From: Pisaster brevispinus
Lineage: Eukaryota > Echinodermata > Asteroidea > Forcipulatida > Asteriidae
DNA: 64,000 nucleotides
Direction: 5' to 3'
Assembly (NCBI GenBank): GCA_023634235.1
Contig: JAMKCF010000002.1
Coordinates: forward strand, 3,869,001-3,933,000
Shown here: piece after piece, positions 11,935-22,806 of the stretch
Numbering within the stretch: position 1 is the first letter of the stretch
Layout of the letters: every line of letters begins with the position of its first letter
Notes under the pieces: model-generated
Told to the model about the DNA's origin: nothing
What the model saw: the letters and a program-made list of their open reading frames with translations, nothing else
Database searches by the model: none
Made by a program: the position numbers and the translations under genes

Positions 11935-14900
11935 TCAAAACTTCACTTGATTGAGCCCAATATGTGAGACCACTTTAGTTACCGTGATGCCCACACTACT
12001 TCTTCGTGTTACCATGGTACTGATAGTGTTCCAGTGGTGCGTTTTGGGATCGTACCGCTCCACGCTGTTTAGGCTACTGCTGCCGTCATTTCCCCCGACG
12101 ACATAGAGTTGGTTGTCCATGGCAACAGCATCATGGGTGCTCCTGTTAAGAAATAATGTCAAGTCCAAGATTTAGATTTTTAGTAAACATTTTTGACAAA
12201 GAAACAAACAAGCAAAGGTTTGGACAGACTGGTCCGACCTCTTTCCTTCAAAAGAATTTGAAAACAATCCCTCGTGATCGATGTAGCTATGCATACTTTT
12301 TTTTTTCCTCACTCCAATCCTGGTTTTTAAGACAAGGCAGCCTAATTTAGTGCAAAATACTAAAAAGAGAGTAGAGTCTCCAAAAGCAAGGTGTCTCGAG
12401 ACTCCCTCTCTTGGTAGCATCTTGGTCAAGGGGTGTAATCTGAAAGGATAAAGATGTGTTTCTAATGAAGTAATCAATGCTTTTTCTTTCAGACACCATC
12501 TTACCTCCTGACAGTCATAGATGGAACCGGTTCCCACAGGTTTATATCCGGATTGAACCGCTCAGCACTGCTCAGACAAGCCGCTCCATCGTTCCCACCG
12601 ACAACATAGAGAGTGCCCTCAACGACAGCTGCTCCAGTGCTACTGCGCCGACTGATCATATGAGGCATCTGTACCCATGTGTTTGTCTGTGGGTCGTAGC
12701 GTTCAACGCTTGAAAGGTGACAGGAGCCGTCATACCCTCCGATCGCATACAGAAAACCATCTGCAAAAAAAGATCGCAACGCGAGTTGGACAGATTTGTA
12801 AACAAAGTCTGAATTTTGAGTAAAAGGCTGCAAGTTTGTCATGTTCACAACTTATTGACATGATGATGCCAGGGTCTGATGGCATGCAGATACACTCAAT
12901 ATCGTTTAAAACAATCAAAATATTTCAAGTAAAAAATGTCTGGTACATATTGCTCGATTTTGAATTGCTCAGCCTAAAATTGTTATATGTCCCATGATGC
13001 AGTGGATGGTTTTGTGTTCAAGACGAATGACATTTAAATGTAGATTAGCGTTTCCAGTGACATGATTCCTGTCATAGTTGGTTAACCTACCCAATACAGT
13101 GACTTTCACGTAACGTCTTCGGACTGACATAGCAGCTACTGAAGTCCAGGTGTTAGTCAACGGATCATATCGCTCCATGCTGTTCAGACAAGACGCTCCG
13201 TCGTACCCGCCCACAGCGTAGAGAAGTCCATTCAGGACAACCACACCTAAGCTGCTTCGCTTGGTACCCATCGGTGTGACCTCTTTCCATGTGTTCGTTT
13301 GAGGGTTGTAACTTTCCACCAGGGCCAAGTCGACTGTACCATCGTATCTGTTGAAAACAAAACGGAAGAAAAATATATCCTCAACAAGCCACTCATTGTC
13401 ACAAAGGTAGTGAGATGTGTAAAAGATATGAAAATTATGAGATCTAATGGGATTGGATGAGGACTAATATTTCATTTTACAAAATTTTAACAAGGCAAAA
13501 GATTTTAAAAACTGTCAAGAGGAATGTTTAGCAATCCAAGACCTGACTCTACAATTGAAGACATGTTTACAAATATTTGTTTTCTTCTCTAGAATGTAGA
13601 AGTGTTTCCAGAAACCAGCTTTTACAAACTTCAACTACCATGTCACCCTTAAGTCTGTTTTTAAAATGAACTTGCAAATATTAGAAAAAGAAAAAAAAAA
13701 GCTTAGTTGGACAACCGAGGCAGGTTTATCCAGTGGTTAACAGGTTCAAGTCCTAGCTGTAGTCACCCCCCAAAAAAAACCCAAAACCCAAAAACGCACC
13801 CTCCGACTGCATACACCAGCCTGCCAATAGTAGCTACGCCTAGTCGGGCTCTCCGGGTGCTCATAGGTGCCAGTGGGTGCCACGTGTCACTCCTTGGGTC
13901 GTAGCATTCACACTCGCTATGGATTGCAAATAGGCTACCACCGCCTGTAGTGGGAAAGGATCAGAGATGATCATATTGTGGATGCACAGTAAAGAAAAGG
14001 ATAATAATTTAGGAAAAGTTGATGAATTTCAATCTGAGAGCTCACTTATTATATATGCCGTGCCAGTACCAATCCCCCAGAGAAATTTGTCAATCTGAAG
14101 TACTGCCAGAAGTAAGAAAATAGCATTTGAAGACCAATAAATCATTGTAGCTTGTTTCACTTGCAGCAATCAAAATAATCCTGTGGCGCGTCAGGGCCTT
14201 ATGTCCCACTGAGGGTGAAGAGGATTAAGGGTATGTTCAGACAGCGTACTAAGTTAGACCCGAACCGGTTTAACTTTACGAGCAGCAGGGGGGCAGTCGT
14301 AAAAATTTGTTCCCCTTGTGTTCAGACAGCACTGAGCTAAACCCGATACGATTTATCTTCAGTTTTAAGAGGTCAAAGCAGAGGCGACCCCATTACTCTA
14401 ACATCCGGTTTATTCACAGAAACCGCGCGCCGAGATACTGCTGCCGAGTGCCTGCTGACCGTATACCAGCGTGCTGGTAAACGAAAACAATTTCCTGTGC
14501 GTGTGCGTGTGTCATCTGTTGTGAGTTAAACCGGATGTGGTCTTTTTTATTCTGTCCACACACAGTGTTAAAAGATAAACCCGAAGCGGTCTAAAGATAA
14601 ACCCCCCAGCTCTAACTTTAGAACCGTTCAGACACACAGAGTTGAACTCGATCGGGTTGAACCATGAGTTAAACCGACTTTAGTACTGTGTCTGAACGAC
14701 CTCTATGTAAGTAAGTAAGAGAGGTGTGGGTTCAAGGCCCGGTCTTGACACCTGTGTCCTTAAGCAAGACACTTAACCTTCTTGCATCATTATTTTGATT
14801 TATGTATGGAAATAAATATTGATCTTGGTGATTATCACACTTCAAATATATCAGTGCTGTATGTAAAAATGTTGAATTCATTTTAAATTTTGATTGAGAC

Positions 14901-17900
14901 CTTACCAACGGAGAACAGCATTGGTACACAGGCTGAGTTTTGTCTTTCTTTGGTACGGGGTGTTTGCATCGAGGCTCGTTGTTCTGGTAGCAAGTGATAC
15001 TTCAACGCTTCAATGAGGAAATCTTTACACTCCGGGCTGCCACGGATAATTGGTTCTGTCTCGACGTTGTTGACTAGAAAGTCACGGGTGAGGAGGGGGA
15101 GACGAACTAACTCCATCAACTGCCGAAGAAAAAAATTAAGAAAAGAAGAATGTTATTTGGTGTGATCCATAAATTACAATTTTGTAGCGGGTACAGCAAT
15201 GATTTATTTGATATTAATTTTGCATCAGAGAGAGAGAATACTATTTGGTTCTCGGCCATCGCATCAGTGTAAAGGCAACAACCAAATAGAATTCTTTATC
15301 CCGATGCAAAACTAACATCTATTAGAACTCAATTCGTTTACCTTGTCAATGTATTTTAGTCTGACTTCAGAGCGTGTACAGGAATGATTTATTTGACAAT
15401 AATTGTGCAGCAGAGAATACTATTTGGTTCTAGCCCATCGCATCAGTGTAAAGGCAACAACCAAATATCCCGATGCAAAACTAACATCTATCAGAACTCA
15501 ATTTGTTTACCTTGTCAATGTATTTTAGTCTGACTTCGTAGCGCGTACAGGAATGATTTATTTGATATTAATTTTGCATCAGAGAATACTATTTTGTTCT
15601 AGCCCATCGCATCAGTGTAAAGGCAACAACCAAATATCCCGATGCAAAAATAACGTCTATTAGAACTCAATTTGTTTACCTTTTCAATGTATTTTAGTCT
15701 TACTTGAAGATCACTTCTGACCCACATCACTACTGCGTTGAATACATCTTCTTCCGATGTTATGTTTAACTGCTCACTAGAGATGAGTTGGGCAACCTGT
15801 GGCATTAAATAGAAAAAACCAAATCCTCAAACTTTGTATTGAAGATGATCTCTTGATAATCTCTTGACTCCTTGCAGACGACGAACACACCTTCGCACAG
15901 CGGGCGCCTACCATTTCCTCCATTTTGGGAGTCCATTCCTTTGCATACATTCTGACTCCGAAAATGGTAGACAGGATAGAATAGGTGCTTGTAAGTGTAC
16001 TCTGGGTTGTGCAAGGGGTCAATAGACCTCATGTATTGTGACTATTTCTGTTCTTTTATGTATTTTTGTCATTCTTAATATTTACTTGCGAGATAAAGCA
16101 TTTCACATTAATTAATCCAGGACTTGAATTTCATCTTTCAGAGGAAAAGGTTGATTTTATTTTGCAAAAGGCACCTCCATTGGAAAACCTTAAAGTCTAT
16201 GGGAAACTTTTGAAGAAGCCAAGTCCTGAGCAACAGAGGCCATGGCCTGTTAATCCATGTGACAAATGAATGAATGAATGAATGAACACACGTGAATATA
16301 CATGAATACACATGACAATCTGTGACCTCTCACAGAGGTCACAAGAAGGTTGCTTATTGGCTCAACCTTTCTTCCAAACAGAAAAAAGTTGGTTCTTTGT
16401 CAGCTCTGTTCTTTGTATGTCTGGAAACTGAAATTTATTGAAAGACTAGAAAATCATGTTGATAGGACTTCTGTGGGTTAAAATTACTGCTTTGGAAAGT
16501 GGTTGGGTTTTTGGTGATTAACATGTAGATGATGACAGCTTTTTACCTCATCAACAGGTAGATGAAGATACTCCTCTGTATTCACAACATGATTAAAGTT
16601 CTGCAATGAGTACAGAAGTGATGACTGCTCCAAGTCGTAGCATCCGTGCATATCAGCAAACCGTCGGATCCCAAGGCAGTTGGATGGATCGAGCTGACCG
16701 AGGAGAAACTTACAGCAGGCATCACGGACGCTGTGAAGCTGAAGGACACTCGCTGCGGGAAGGAGAGCCTAAATAAGACAGAAAGTACACCAGAGTAGGT
16801 AAGATTTCTTCAACAAATGTCTCCTAAGCAAAAATAAGCAGGAACCGGTCTTTATGCATGCAGTGGTGTAGCTGGGGTGGGGGGGGGGGGGGTCTGCGGG
16901 CATGTGCACCAGGCACCGCTCTAGGGGGAACCAAATTAACCAATATCTATTAGGTTTTGATCACGATTTCTTTCTTGAATTGTAAGTACCCTTCGGGATA
17001 CACCTCGTGCAAATGACATCATTTGAGAAGGGCGCCCTCGGCTAGAGGTAAAACAAGGTTGCTCATTGGCCCATCCATGTGCCGCGCGTACAAAGATGTG
17101 CGCTTCCCTACTGTTTCATGATCATTTTACCTTTGAGACGGCAGCGGGATGACATCAATGCATAAGGGCCATTGTGAACAACATCTGCAAAGACCGACAG
17201 TCATTCCAACCGTCTCAAAATAATGCTTAGAGTTTCATAGGCAAAGTGAGTGAAGGGGCACAATTCTCTCCCTAGTTACACAACTGTAAACGTGACATGG
17301 TGCATGTCTTTCAGCCGGTAAACTTTATCCCAGGGTTACCAGCCAAAATACAAAATATGGCCCGAGAATTGAATTCTGGCAACTTCCACTCTCTGAAGAC
17401 ATTTCTAGTTGCAGGGACATGTTTGGCAAGACTTGAGACCCGTTTCAGAGAGCAGATCAGTAAAAAATAGAATATTAAGATAACAAGAAAGTACAGGGAG
17501 TTTTGTAAAGGGCATTCAAAAGAAATCTAAATTCCTTTTAGAACGTTCAAGATGAACCATGGCACAAGACCTTGGAGTTCCCGGAATTAAAACAAAGTTG
17601 TATTTATTACCTGTACATTCTTCTCTCCGATGTTAATTTCTGCCGTGTACGCAAACTGAACGAGTTGTTCTACGGCGTTTGCTTGGATGTCATGAAGGCA
17701 GACCTCAGCCTGTCGAGACTCTGTCATATTACCTAAAAGAAGAAATTGTACTGAAATCAGGAACAAGCTAGTTTACAGGAGACAGCCATGTGATATTATC
17801 TGATTTTTGGCCTTACACCGATGTGTGTTAAAAACTGTTTACTCAGTACTGTCCTTAGTTCCATGGAAAATAATCCACAGGCATATCACTAGGATGGGAT

Positions 17901-18709
17901 TCGAACCCACAATATTTGCCATCAAAGCAGAGGTCTTACCACTTGTACACCGAGCTAGTCTGGTGGCTAGAGGAAATTTGAAACCCATATTTTAGCAGTG
18001 GGTAACGCTACGATTTCAATCTTGTAATAATAATCTTTTCTTGAAGTAATGGTTTCAAGAATGACTAAACGTGAGTGAAGTCTTAAGCTTTTTAACACTT
18101 TATTGTACTCTTCTCATCTTGAAGAAAAAAAAAGAGCTGAGTACACGTTGGAACTGCATGACATAAATCGCCTCTGATTCTTCTTAAGCTACTTCTTCCT
18201 AGAAGAAAATATTAGTTTTAATCCACAAACCAGTTTCATTATACCCAGTACACAATGTAAAGCTTCGAAACAGTAAACATGGGAGATCTTAGAGACTTTC
18301 CGGCCTCCGATCTCCTCAGCTCTTTTCAACTGCTCCTTTAAATACTCCTTCCCAACTACAGCATTTTCATTAAATTGTAAAATATGATAAACTCACTTGT
18401 AAACATCGCATGGAAGTACGCACTGCAAGATGCCAGGACCAACTTATGAGCTGGGATAACTCTGTCACCGACTTTAAGTATGATGTCGCATAGTGTAGCT
18501 TGTTGACGCATACGATTCATCGCTACAAAAGCGTCGTTCGCATGACGCGATGCCCGGTGTGTGAAGTACTCCCCAAGTTTAGCATTCTGTGATGTGCAAC
18601 CCACTGGGCTGATTACCGGTGAAGCAGGGTGCCGGGATAGAGTACGGTGGTGAGCGACTTGCACCGAGAGTTCCACTTTCTTATCCATGTTGAAGTTGAA
18701 AATTCTCAA
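11935..18709 (-). CDS. KLHL17: Kelch-like protein 17 (actinfilin) orthologue, complete, nine exons
   Basis: Exons, 5' to 3' on minus: 18709-18397, 17732-17611, 16768-16547, 15796-15680, 15119-14906, 13944-13800, 13347-13091, 12760-12505, 12142-11935. All junctions are GT-AG and in phase, giving 617 residues (human about 642). BTB covers about 45-155 (TLCDIILKVGDRVIPAHKLV), BACK about 160-262 (LDPSNCLGIRRFADMHGC), and six Kelch repeats about 320-600. Several stretches match KLHL17 over its paralogue KLHL20: GGGSLFAIHSECECYD, ASCLNSMERYDPLTNTWTSV followed by AAMSVRRRYVKV, and RRSTHDAVAMDNQLYVVGGN. The KLHL17 family forms substrate adaptors for CUL3 ubiquitin ligases; mammalian KLHL17 binds F-actin and targets the kainate receptor GluK2. 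The last 15 residues after RRSSVGITV differ from vertebrate KLHL17. Start is the first Met of exon 1; an in-frame Met lies seven codons later. Confidence 0.94.
13948..14905. mobile_element. KLHL17 intron 5 containing a MITE (14231-14702)
   Basis: The MITE begins GTATGTTCAGACAGCGTACT and ends AGTACTGTGTCTGAACGACC, an imperfect inverted terminal repeat. Related GTTCAGACA words recur inside it in both orientations (14319, 14625), and it has a repeated AAACCCGA-type core. Immediately right of it, at 14722-14780, is a plus-strand tRNA-SINE fragment (GTGTGGGTTCAAGGCCCGG). Confidence 0.55.
15205..15705. repeat. Three tandem copies of an exon-tail and donor-site segment in KLHL17 intron 4
   Basis: A unit of about 170 bp is repeated three times. 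Each copy contains CAATGTATTTTAGTCTGACTT or a near variant preceded by TTTACCTT, at about 15338, 15508 and 15676. The last copy is the real end of the exon at 15680-15796: on minus, AAATACATTGAAAAG followed by the donor GTAAAC. The two copies further left carry the same exon tail and a donor-like GTAAAC, separated by GCATCAGTGTAAAGGCAACA spacers. They lie in the intron and should be decoy donors. Confidence 0.8.
16066..16269. repeat. Dispersed repeat copy in KLHL17 intron 3
   Basis: About 16115-16262 resembles 10133-10285 and 27600-27775: a GAA(T/G)TTCATCTTT-like start, then TTTGCAAA.GGCAC, CC(A)TTGGAAA and TTTTGAAG, and a purine-rich GAGGCCATGGCCT end. An ATGA-type short tandem repeat follows at 16266-16300. 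No coding function is seen. Confidence 0.45.
17803..17965 (-). mobile_element. tRNA-derived SINE fragment in KLHL17 intron 1
   Basis: The minus strand reads as a degenerate tRNA-like head (TGGTAAGACCTCTGC, then GTGGGTTCGAATCCCAT, a B-box-like word), followed by a body ending in ACACATCGGTGT. Diverged copies lie at 55735-55885 and 58165-58290, with the same order of head and ACATCGGTGT-like end. It is not a functional tRNA gene, because the acceptor stem does not pair. Confidence 0.6.
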
Positions 18710-21700
18710 ATTTCTTACAGTTCGATTTATACCAAGTGAAAAATCTAAGTTGTTGATATTTCTTCGTTAGACTAGATGTGAGAATGTATCATCATTAAAT
18801 CCTTGCAAACTCCTGAGAAAAAATAACAACAAAACAGACTTGGAATTCATATAACTTTAAACAACTTATGAACTACGTCAAAACTCGTTCAAAAACGAAT
18901 GACTACTCAAGAGTTTTAACTTGCAACTTTTATACCGCATTGCTGAATTTTTCTGTTCATTGTACCATGAACATAAAAATGTTTCACCGCAAAACAACAA
19001 AGAAGTATCACATTGAATTTGCCATTTAAAGCAAACACTCATTACATGCAGGTAAACATGTGTAAACATGTTTACCCCTTAAAGCTTGTTTACAATGCAG
19101 CTTTACCTAATCCAAAGGTTACTTAACATTCTTGTAATCTTTTTCTCAATTAATTCGGGGTTGAACAAAGATACAGCTCAATTGATACAGTCAAAAAAAC
19201 TTGTTTGTAAAACCACAAAAGTACTTTTTTGACAACCCCTGGGACATTTCACACAATAGACCAAAATTGACACAGTTTATTTTCTAAAGGTGTTGGTCAC
19301 GGCAGACAATGAAAAGAAAATTTAGCTTAAAATTCCTCAAGACCAATGGTCTGTTACAAGATAAACATCCTTCCTTTTATATGTATGGGGGCCCAGGGGT
19401 TATCAAAATATTCAGTGGACCATACCTGTAGATATGTGGGTGTTAGGAATTTTAACTCAGTGGAAAACGCACTTTTATTTCCTACCCAGATACACATACA
19501 AATGGTTGATTGCTAAAGACAAACTGTTTTCCCATTATTATTAGTGCCATTATTTATTTGCTTATTGTTCTGTTTCTTGTTTCTTGTAAAGCGCTGTGGT
19601 ACCCTGTCATACCTGTGTAAGAGTGCTCTATAAATGCCTGTTATTATTATTATTAGAACAGGAAGTGGTGTTCAGCAGGGTTTCATGGATAAGTTATCAG
19701 TATTGCACAGGCATGATATTCTTCCTACTTCATTTCTGATTTGTTTTGCCCTCAGAAAAATCAGTAAAGTTGTTATCAAATAGCCTGAAAAAAGGTCTAT
19801 AAAAGCCTATTGTACCATTGCATGTCAGCCCTTATACTTGACAGATGCCTACTTTCCCCCCAATTCCCAAGGGTCAAACATCATGCCTGCATTGCCTGGT
19901 ATTGCCACGGTGATTTGTTTTGTGACATCACACTTTGTTCAGCGATTAAAACTAATACATATCTTAAAATCAATCTTAGATCTTTAAGAAATCTAGCCCT
20001 CTACCAAGATTACTTCATCTTGTCACTAGCAAATTTGACATGTTCCCAATTTTCAAAATTAATAACCAAACTAAAATGGGATTAGACCATTTTTTCCTTT
20101 AGAGTTTTACATTCATTTGAATGAGAAAGAAAAATGGCTGTGCTAAAATGATAAGGAAGTAATAGTAAAAATTATAGAAATTAGTTCAAATAAGATGTGA
20201 ATATGAAAGTATTTAACTTATTTGTGAAAAGTTTATATCAATCGAAGTACAATAGCAAATATGAATAGGTAAAGAGTTATACACTTTGGTTATTGAGTAC
20301 TTATGATAAACCAGTCTTCATGCTTTGATCAGTCAATGAGAAAAAAAGCTACCCTACCCTAAATAATAGAACCCCACGGATTTAAACCTGTTCTGTACAT
20401 TAAGTAACTTTTTCATCAAAATAAAATCAGAGTGGTTTGTGATTAATTTAATCGGCATATATTGGTGACTAGTAATCGATCAAGGCAGGGTGTCTGAACT
20501 TTATTATGACTGAGGTCATCAAAGCATGACCTACTTTAAAATGGCAGGATATTACCCATGATTGCCCACAAGGAATTTACTTGTTAAAATGATTGATTTA
20601 ATAAGAATGAGTGACTCTACTACAGCACTGCTTTTTTTAGATTGTGATTTCACAAATTTTTTCAACATTTGGGCAGTTTTTCCCCTGGCTATAAACTGCG
20701 AAAGGAGGTAAATCTTCAAAATTGAGGATTGAAGCGGAATTTATGCAGCCTGAAATCTGAAAAGAATGCTGCACTCACAAATGATACATGTAATTCCATC
20801 TACACACCCAGATTGTGAATTCTTAATACATTAGGGTTTTAGGAAAAAGCTCAGTCATAGTTTTCACAAAATGAACTTTCTAAAAATTAGAATGTACTTC
20901 CTTATTGCAAGTATTGACAGTAAGGTGATGATATTGGGGGAAAAAAAGAAAAAAATTGAGCAAACTTGGAGCAGAATTGTAAGTTACAAATAAAAACCAG
21001 TATACAGAATGGTTTTGAATTGAAAGATAAGATTTTATGCCAAATCAAACAAACTATTTTCCCACAACTTAAATTGCCCTGCAAAAGAACTGCAACCCTC
21101 TGTCCGTGCCACCAGAAATGAGCTAAAATTATTAATACTTGATAGAATGAGTCACTGCGGTGGGATATTTGAGAGATTAGCTGAGCACTGCATTTATAAT
21201 TCAGGGTCTATTTATACACGCAGGTGTACATCATGAGTCAGCCGGGATAAAAACTGAATGGCAACTCCCACTTACTCAGACACTAGGGTGTGAAAAGATC
21301 ATCAAGCTCATCCATGAGGGTGTAGGGATGGAATTATAAGCGAGAAAAAAAGATGTGGGGGGGGGGGGGAGGGGGAAATGGGGGTCAGGTAAGGGGCGGA
21401 TCCTGGCAGTGGCAGTCTTTTCTGGGGGGGGGGTTAACCCTCCATGTACAGTATACTACTCTACGAGTACAGTCTCTGTCCGTAGTGTTACAACAATCAA
21501 CCATCTTTTAGACTTAAGATACAATAATGCAATAAAAAAGGAGCAAAGAAATATGCAATTAATAAATGTAAAAGTATAATTGCCATAAATTACTATGAAA
21601 ATTAAAAAACCAATTTTACAACAAATTTTCAATGAAAGTTAACAATCGTAGAAAAAACGTAAAAGCACAGATGAAATCAAAGACATAAGTGTCAAGAGTA

Positions 21701-22100
21701 AAATAAATGTTCTACAAAAACACAAATTCAGTGGCTTTCCATTAATATGAATATGATGTAAATTGTTCAATTTTAAAAGGGAAGGAAGGAGAATTCATAC
21801 TTGCCTATAATTATAATATAGTATAAAAGTACCATATAACTCCTTATTTGGCATCAGCAATTATTTTCATCGTGAAGATCGTCACGTCCAAACCACCATC
21901 ACTGACTGAGCAAGTTCGACTGGATTGTAACTCTGAAATAATCAAAAAACACTCACAACCCCGCCAATACATAACAAAGACACGTAGTCAAGTCTGCCAT
22001 TGTCATGGAGTAAAAAAAACAGCAATAACAGAACCAGCTGCACGTTCCTTGTTTATTTCGCATTCACTGTTCCACGGCGGACATAATCTGCACCACGCAC
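18710..22100. other. Upstream region of KLHL17; no coding exon seen
   Basis: AT-rich DNA with no convincing exon. About 19585-19655 ends in a SINE/LINE-like tail (AGAGTGCTCTATAAATGCC followed by TTATTATTA). About 19915-20000 shares words (TGTGACATCACACTTTG) with 44735-44760. G-runs at 21355-21435 are simple sequence. Confidence 0.4.
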
Positions 22101-22180
22101 CTGCTGCGGATAGTCGGGTACATTTCCTGCCTTCCCCGGTCAGTCGACCCCTGGCCGACCCGCCTGGTCACCGGTAAATG
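22101..22180 (-). other. Candidate non-coding 5' exon of KLHL17 in a CpG-rich patch
   Basis: On the minus strand a GC- and CpG-rich segment ends with CCGCAGCAG/GTGCGT, a good donor. It lies about 3.4 kb upstream of the KLHL17 start codon and about 0.6 kb from the EXOC8 start codon on the other strand. A shared bidirectional promoter region is plausible. There is no direct evidence of transcription. Confidence 0.25.
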
Positions 22181-22806
22181 TTTATCAATTTCCGCAAGAA
22201 TGATTTCACGTGATGCTGTTTTGACTAAATAAGGTGCCTCGGGCGAAATTTGACGAAAAGACCCCTGTCATGCCTGTGGTTTTGCATGTTTTGTCGACGT
22301 CTCCAACCCGACACACCGATGTTAACTTCGTTATAAATTCAGCATTCCTTTTTATTGCTTTTTCAAAACTTTCTTCCTCGATGGTTTTAGAGAATGATAT
22401 TGAAGTCGATGAAACGATAACGAGGCAAACTGAGAAGAATGGAATTCGTGTTTACGTCAAGCCTCGTAATCAATCCATGGAAATGAAATAATTTGACCGC
22501 TGGTGGCGTGCGCCCATCCATCCATCAGCAGCGCAGCGCAATGGACGTTTTGGAATAGTCCATGGGTTATGTTGGGGTGTTTATTTGTATTAAAAAAAAT
22601 CAATAGTTTTTTTCAAATAGTTATAATTTTAAGTTCACAATATTAAATCATTTACTAAGTAATTGACTTCAGAGGGAGGCATTAGACTTCAAATGTAAAT
22701 TATTTTATTTTGCTTTTAAAGTATTTTGTGCAAATGTAATGTGTTCCATCTCTAAATTGGAGTCTAATGGAATAATCTGGTGACCCCGCCTACTACTGAA
22801 CTCAAC

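Noticed and set aside
15777..16032. Two overlapping minus-strand frames between KLHL17 exons 3 and 4
   Set aside because: Exons 16768-16547 and 15796-15680 join in phase and give a continuous BACK domain (PVDE/VAQLISSEQ), leaving this stretch as intron.
22234..22491. Plus-strand frame of 85 codons upstream of EXOC8, ending RVYVKPRNQSMEMK
   Set aside because: Fairly protein-like, but no similarity, no clear start context or splice sites, and it lies in the presumed promoter region; kept only as a note.
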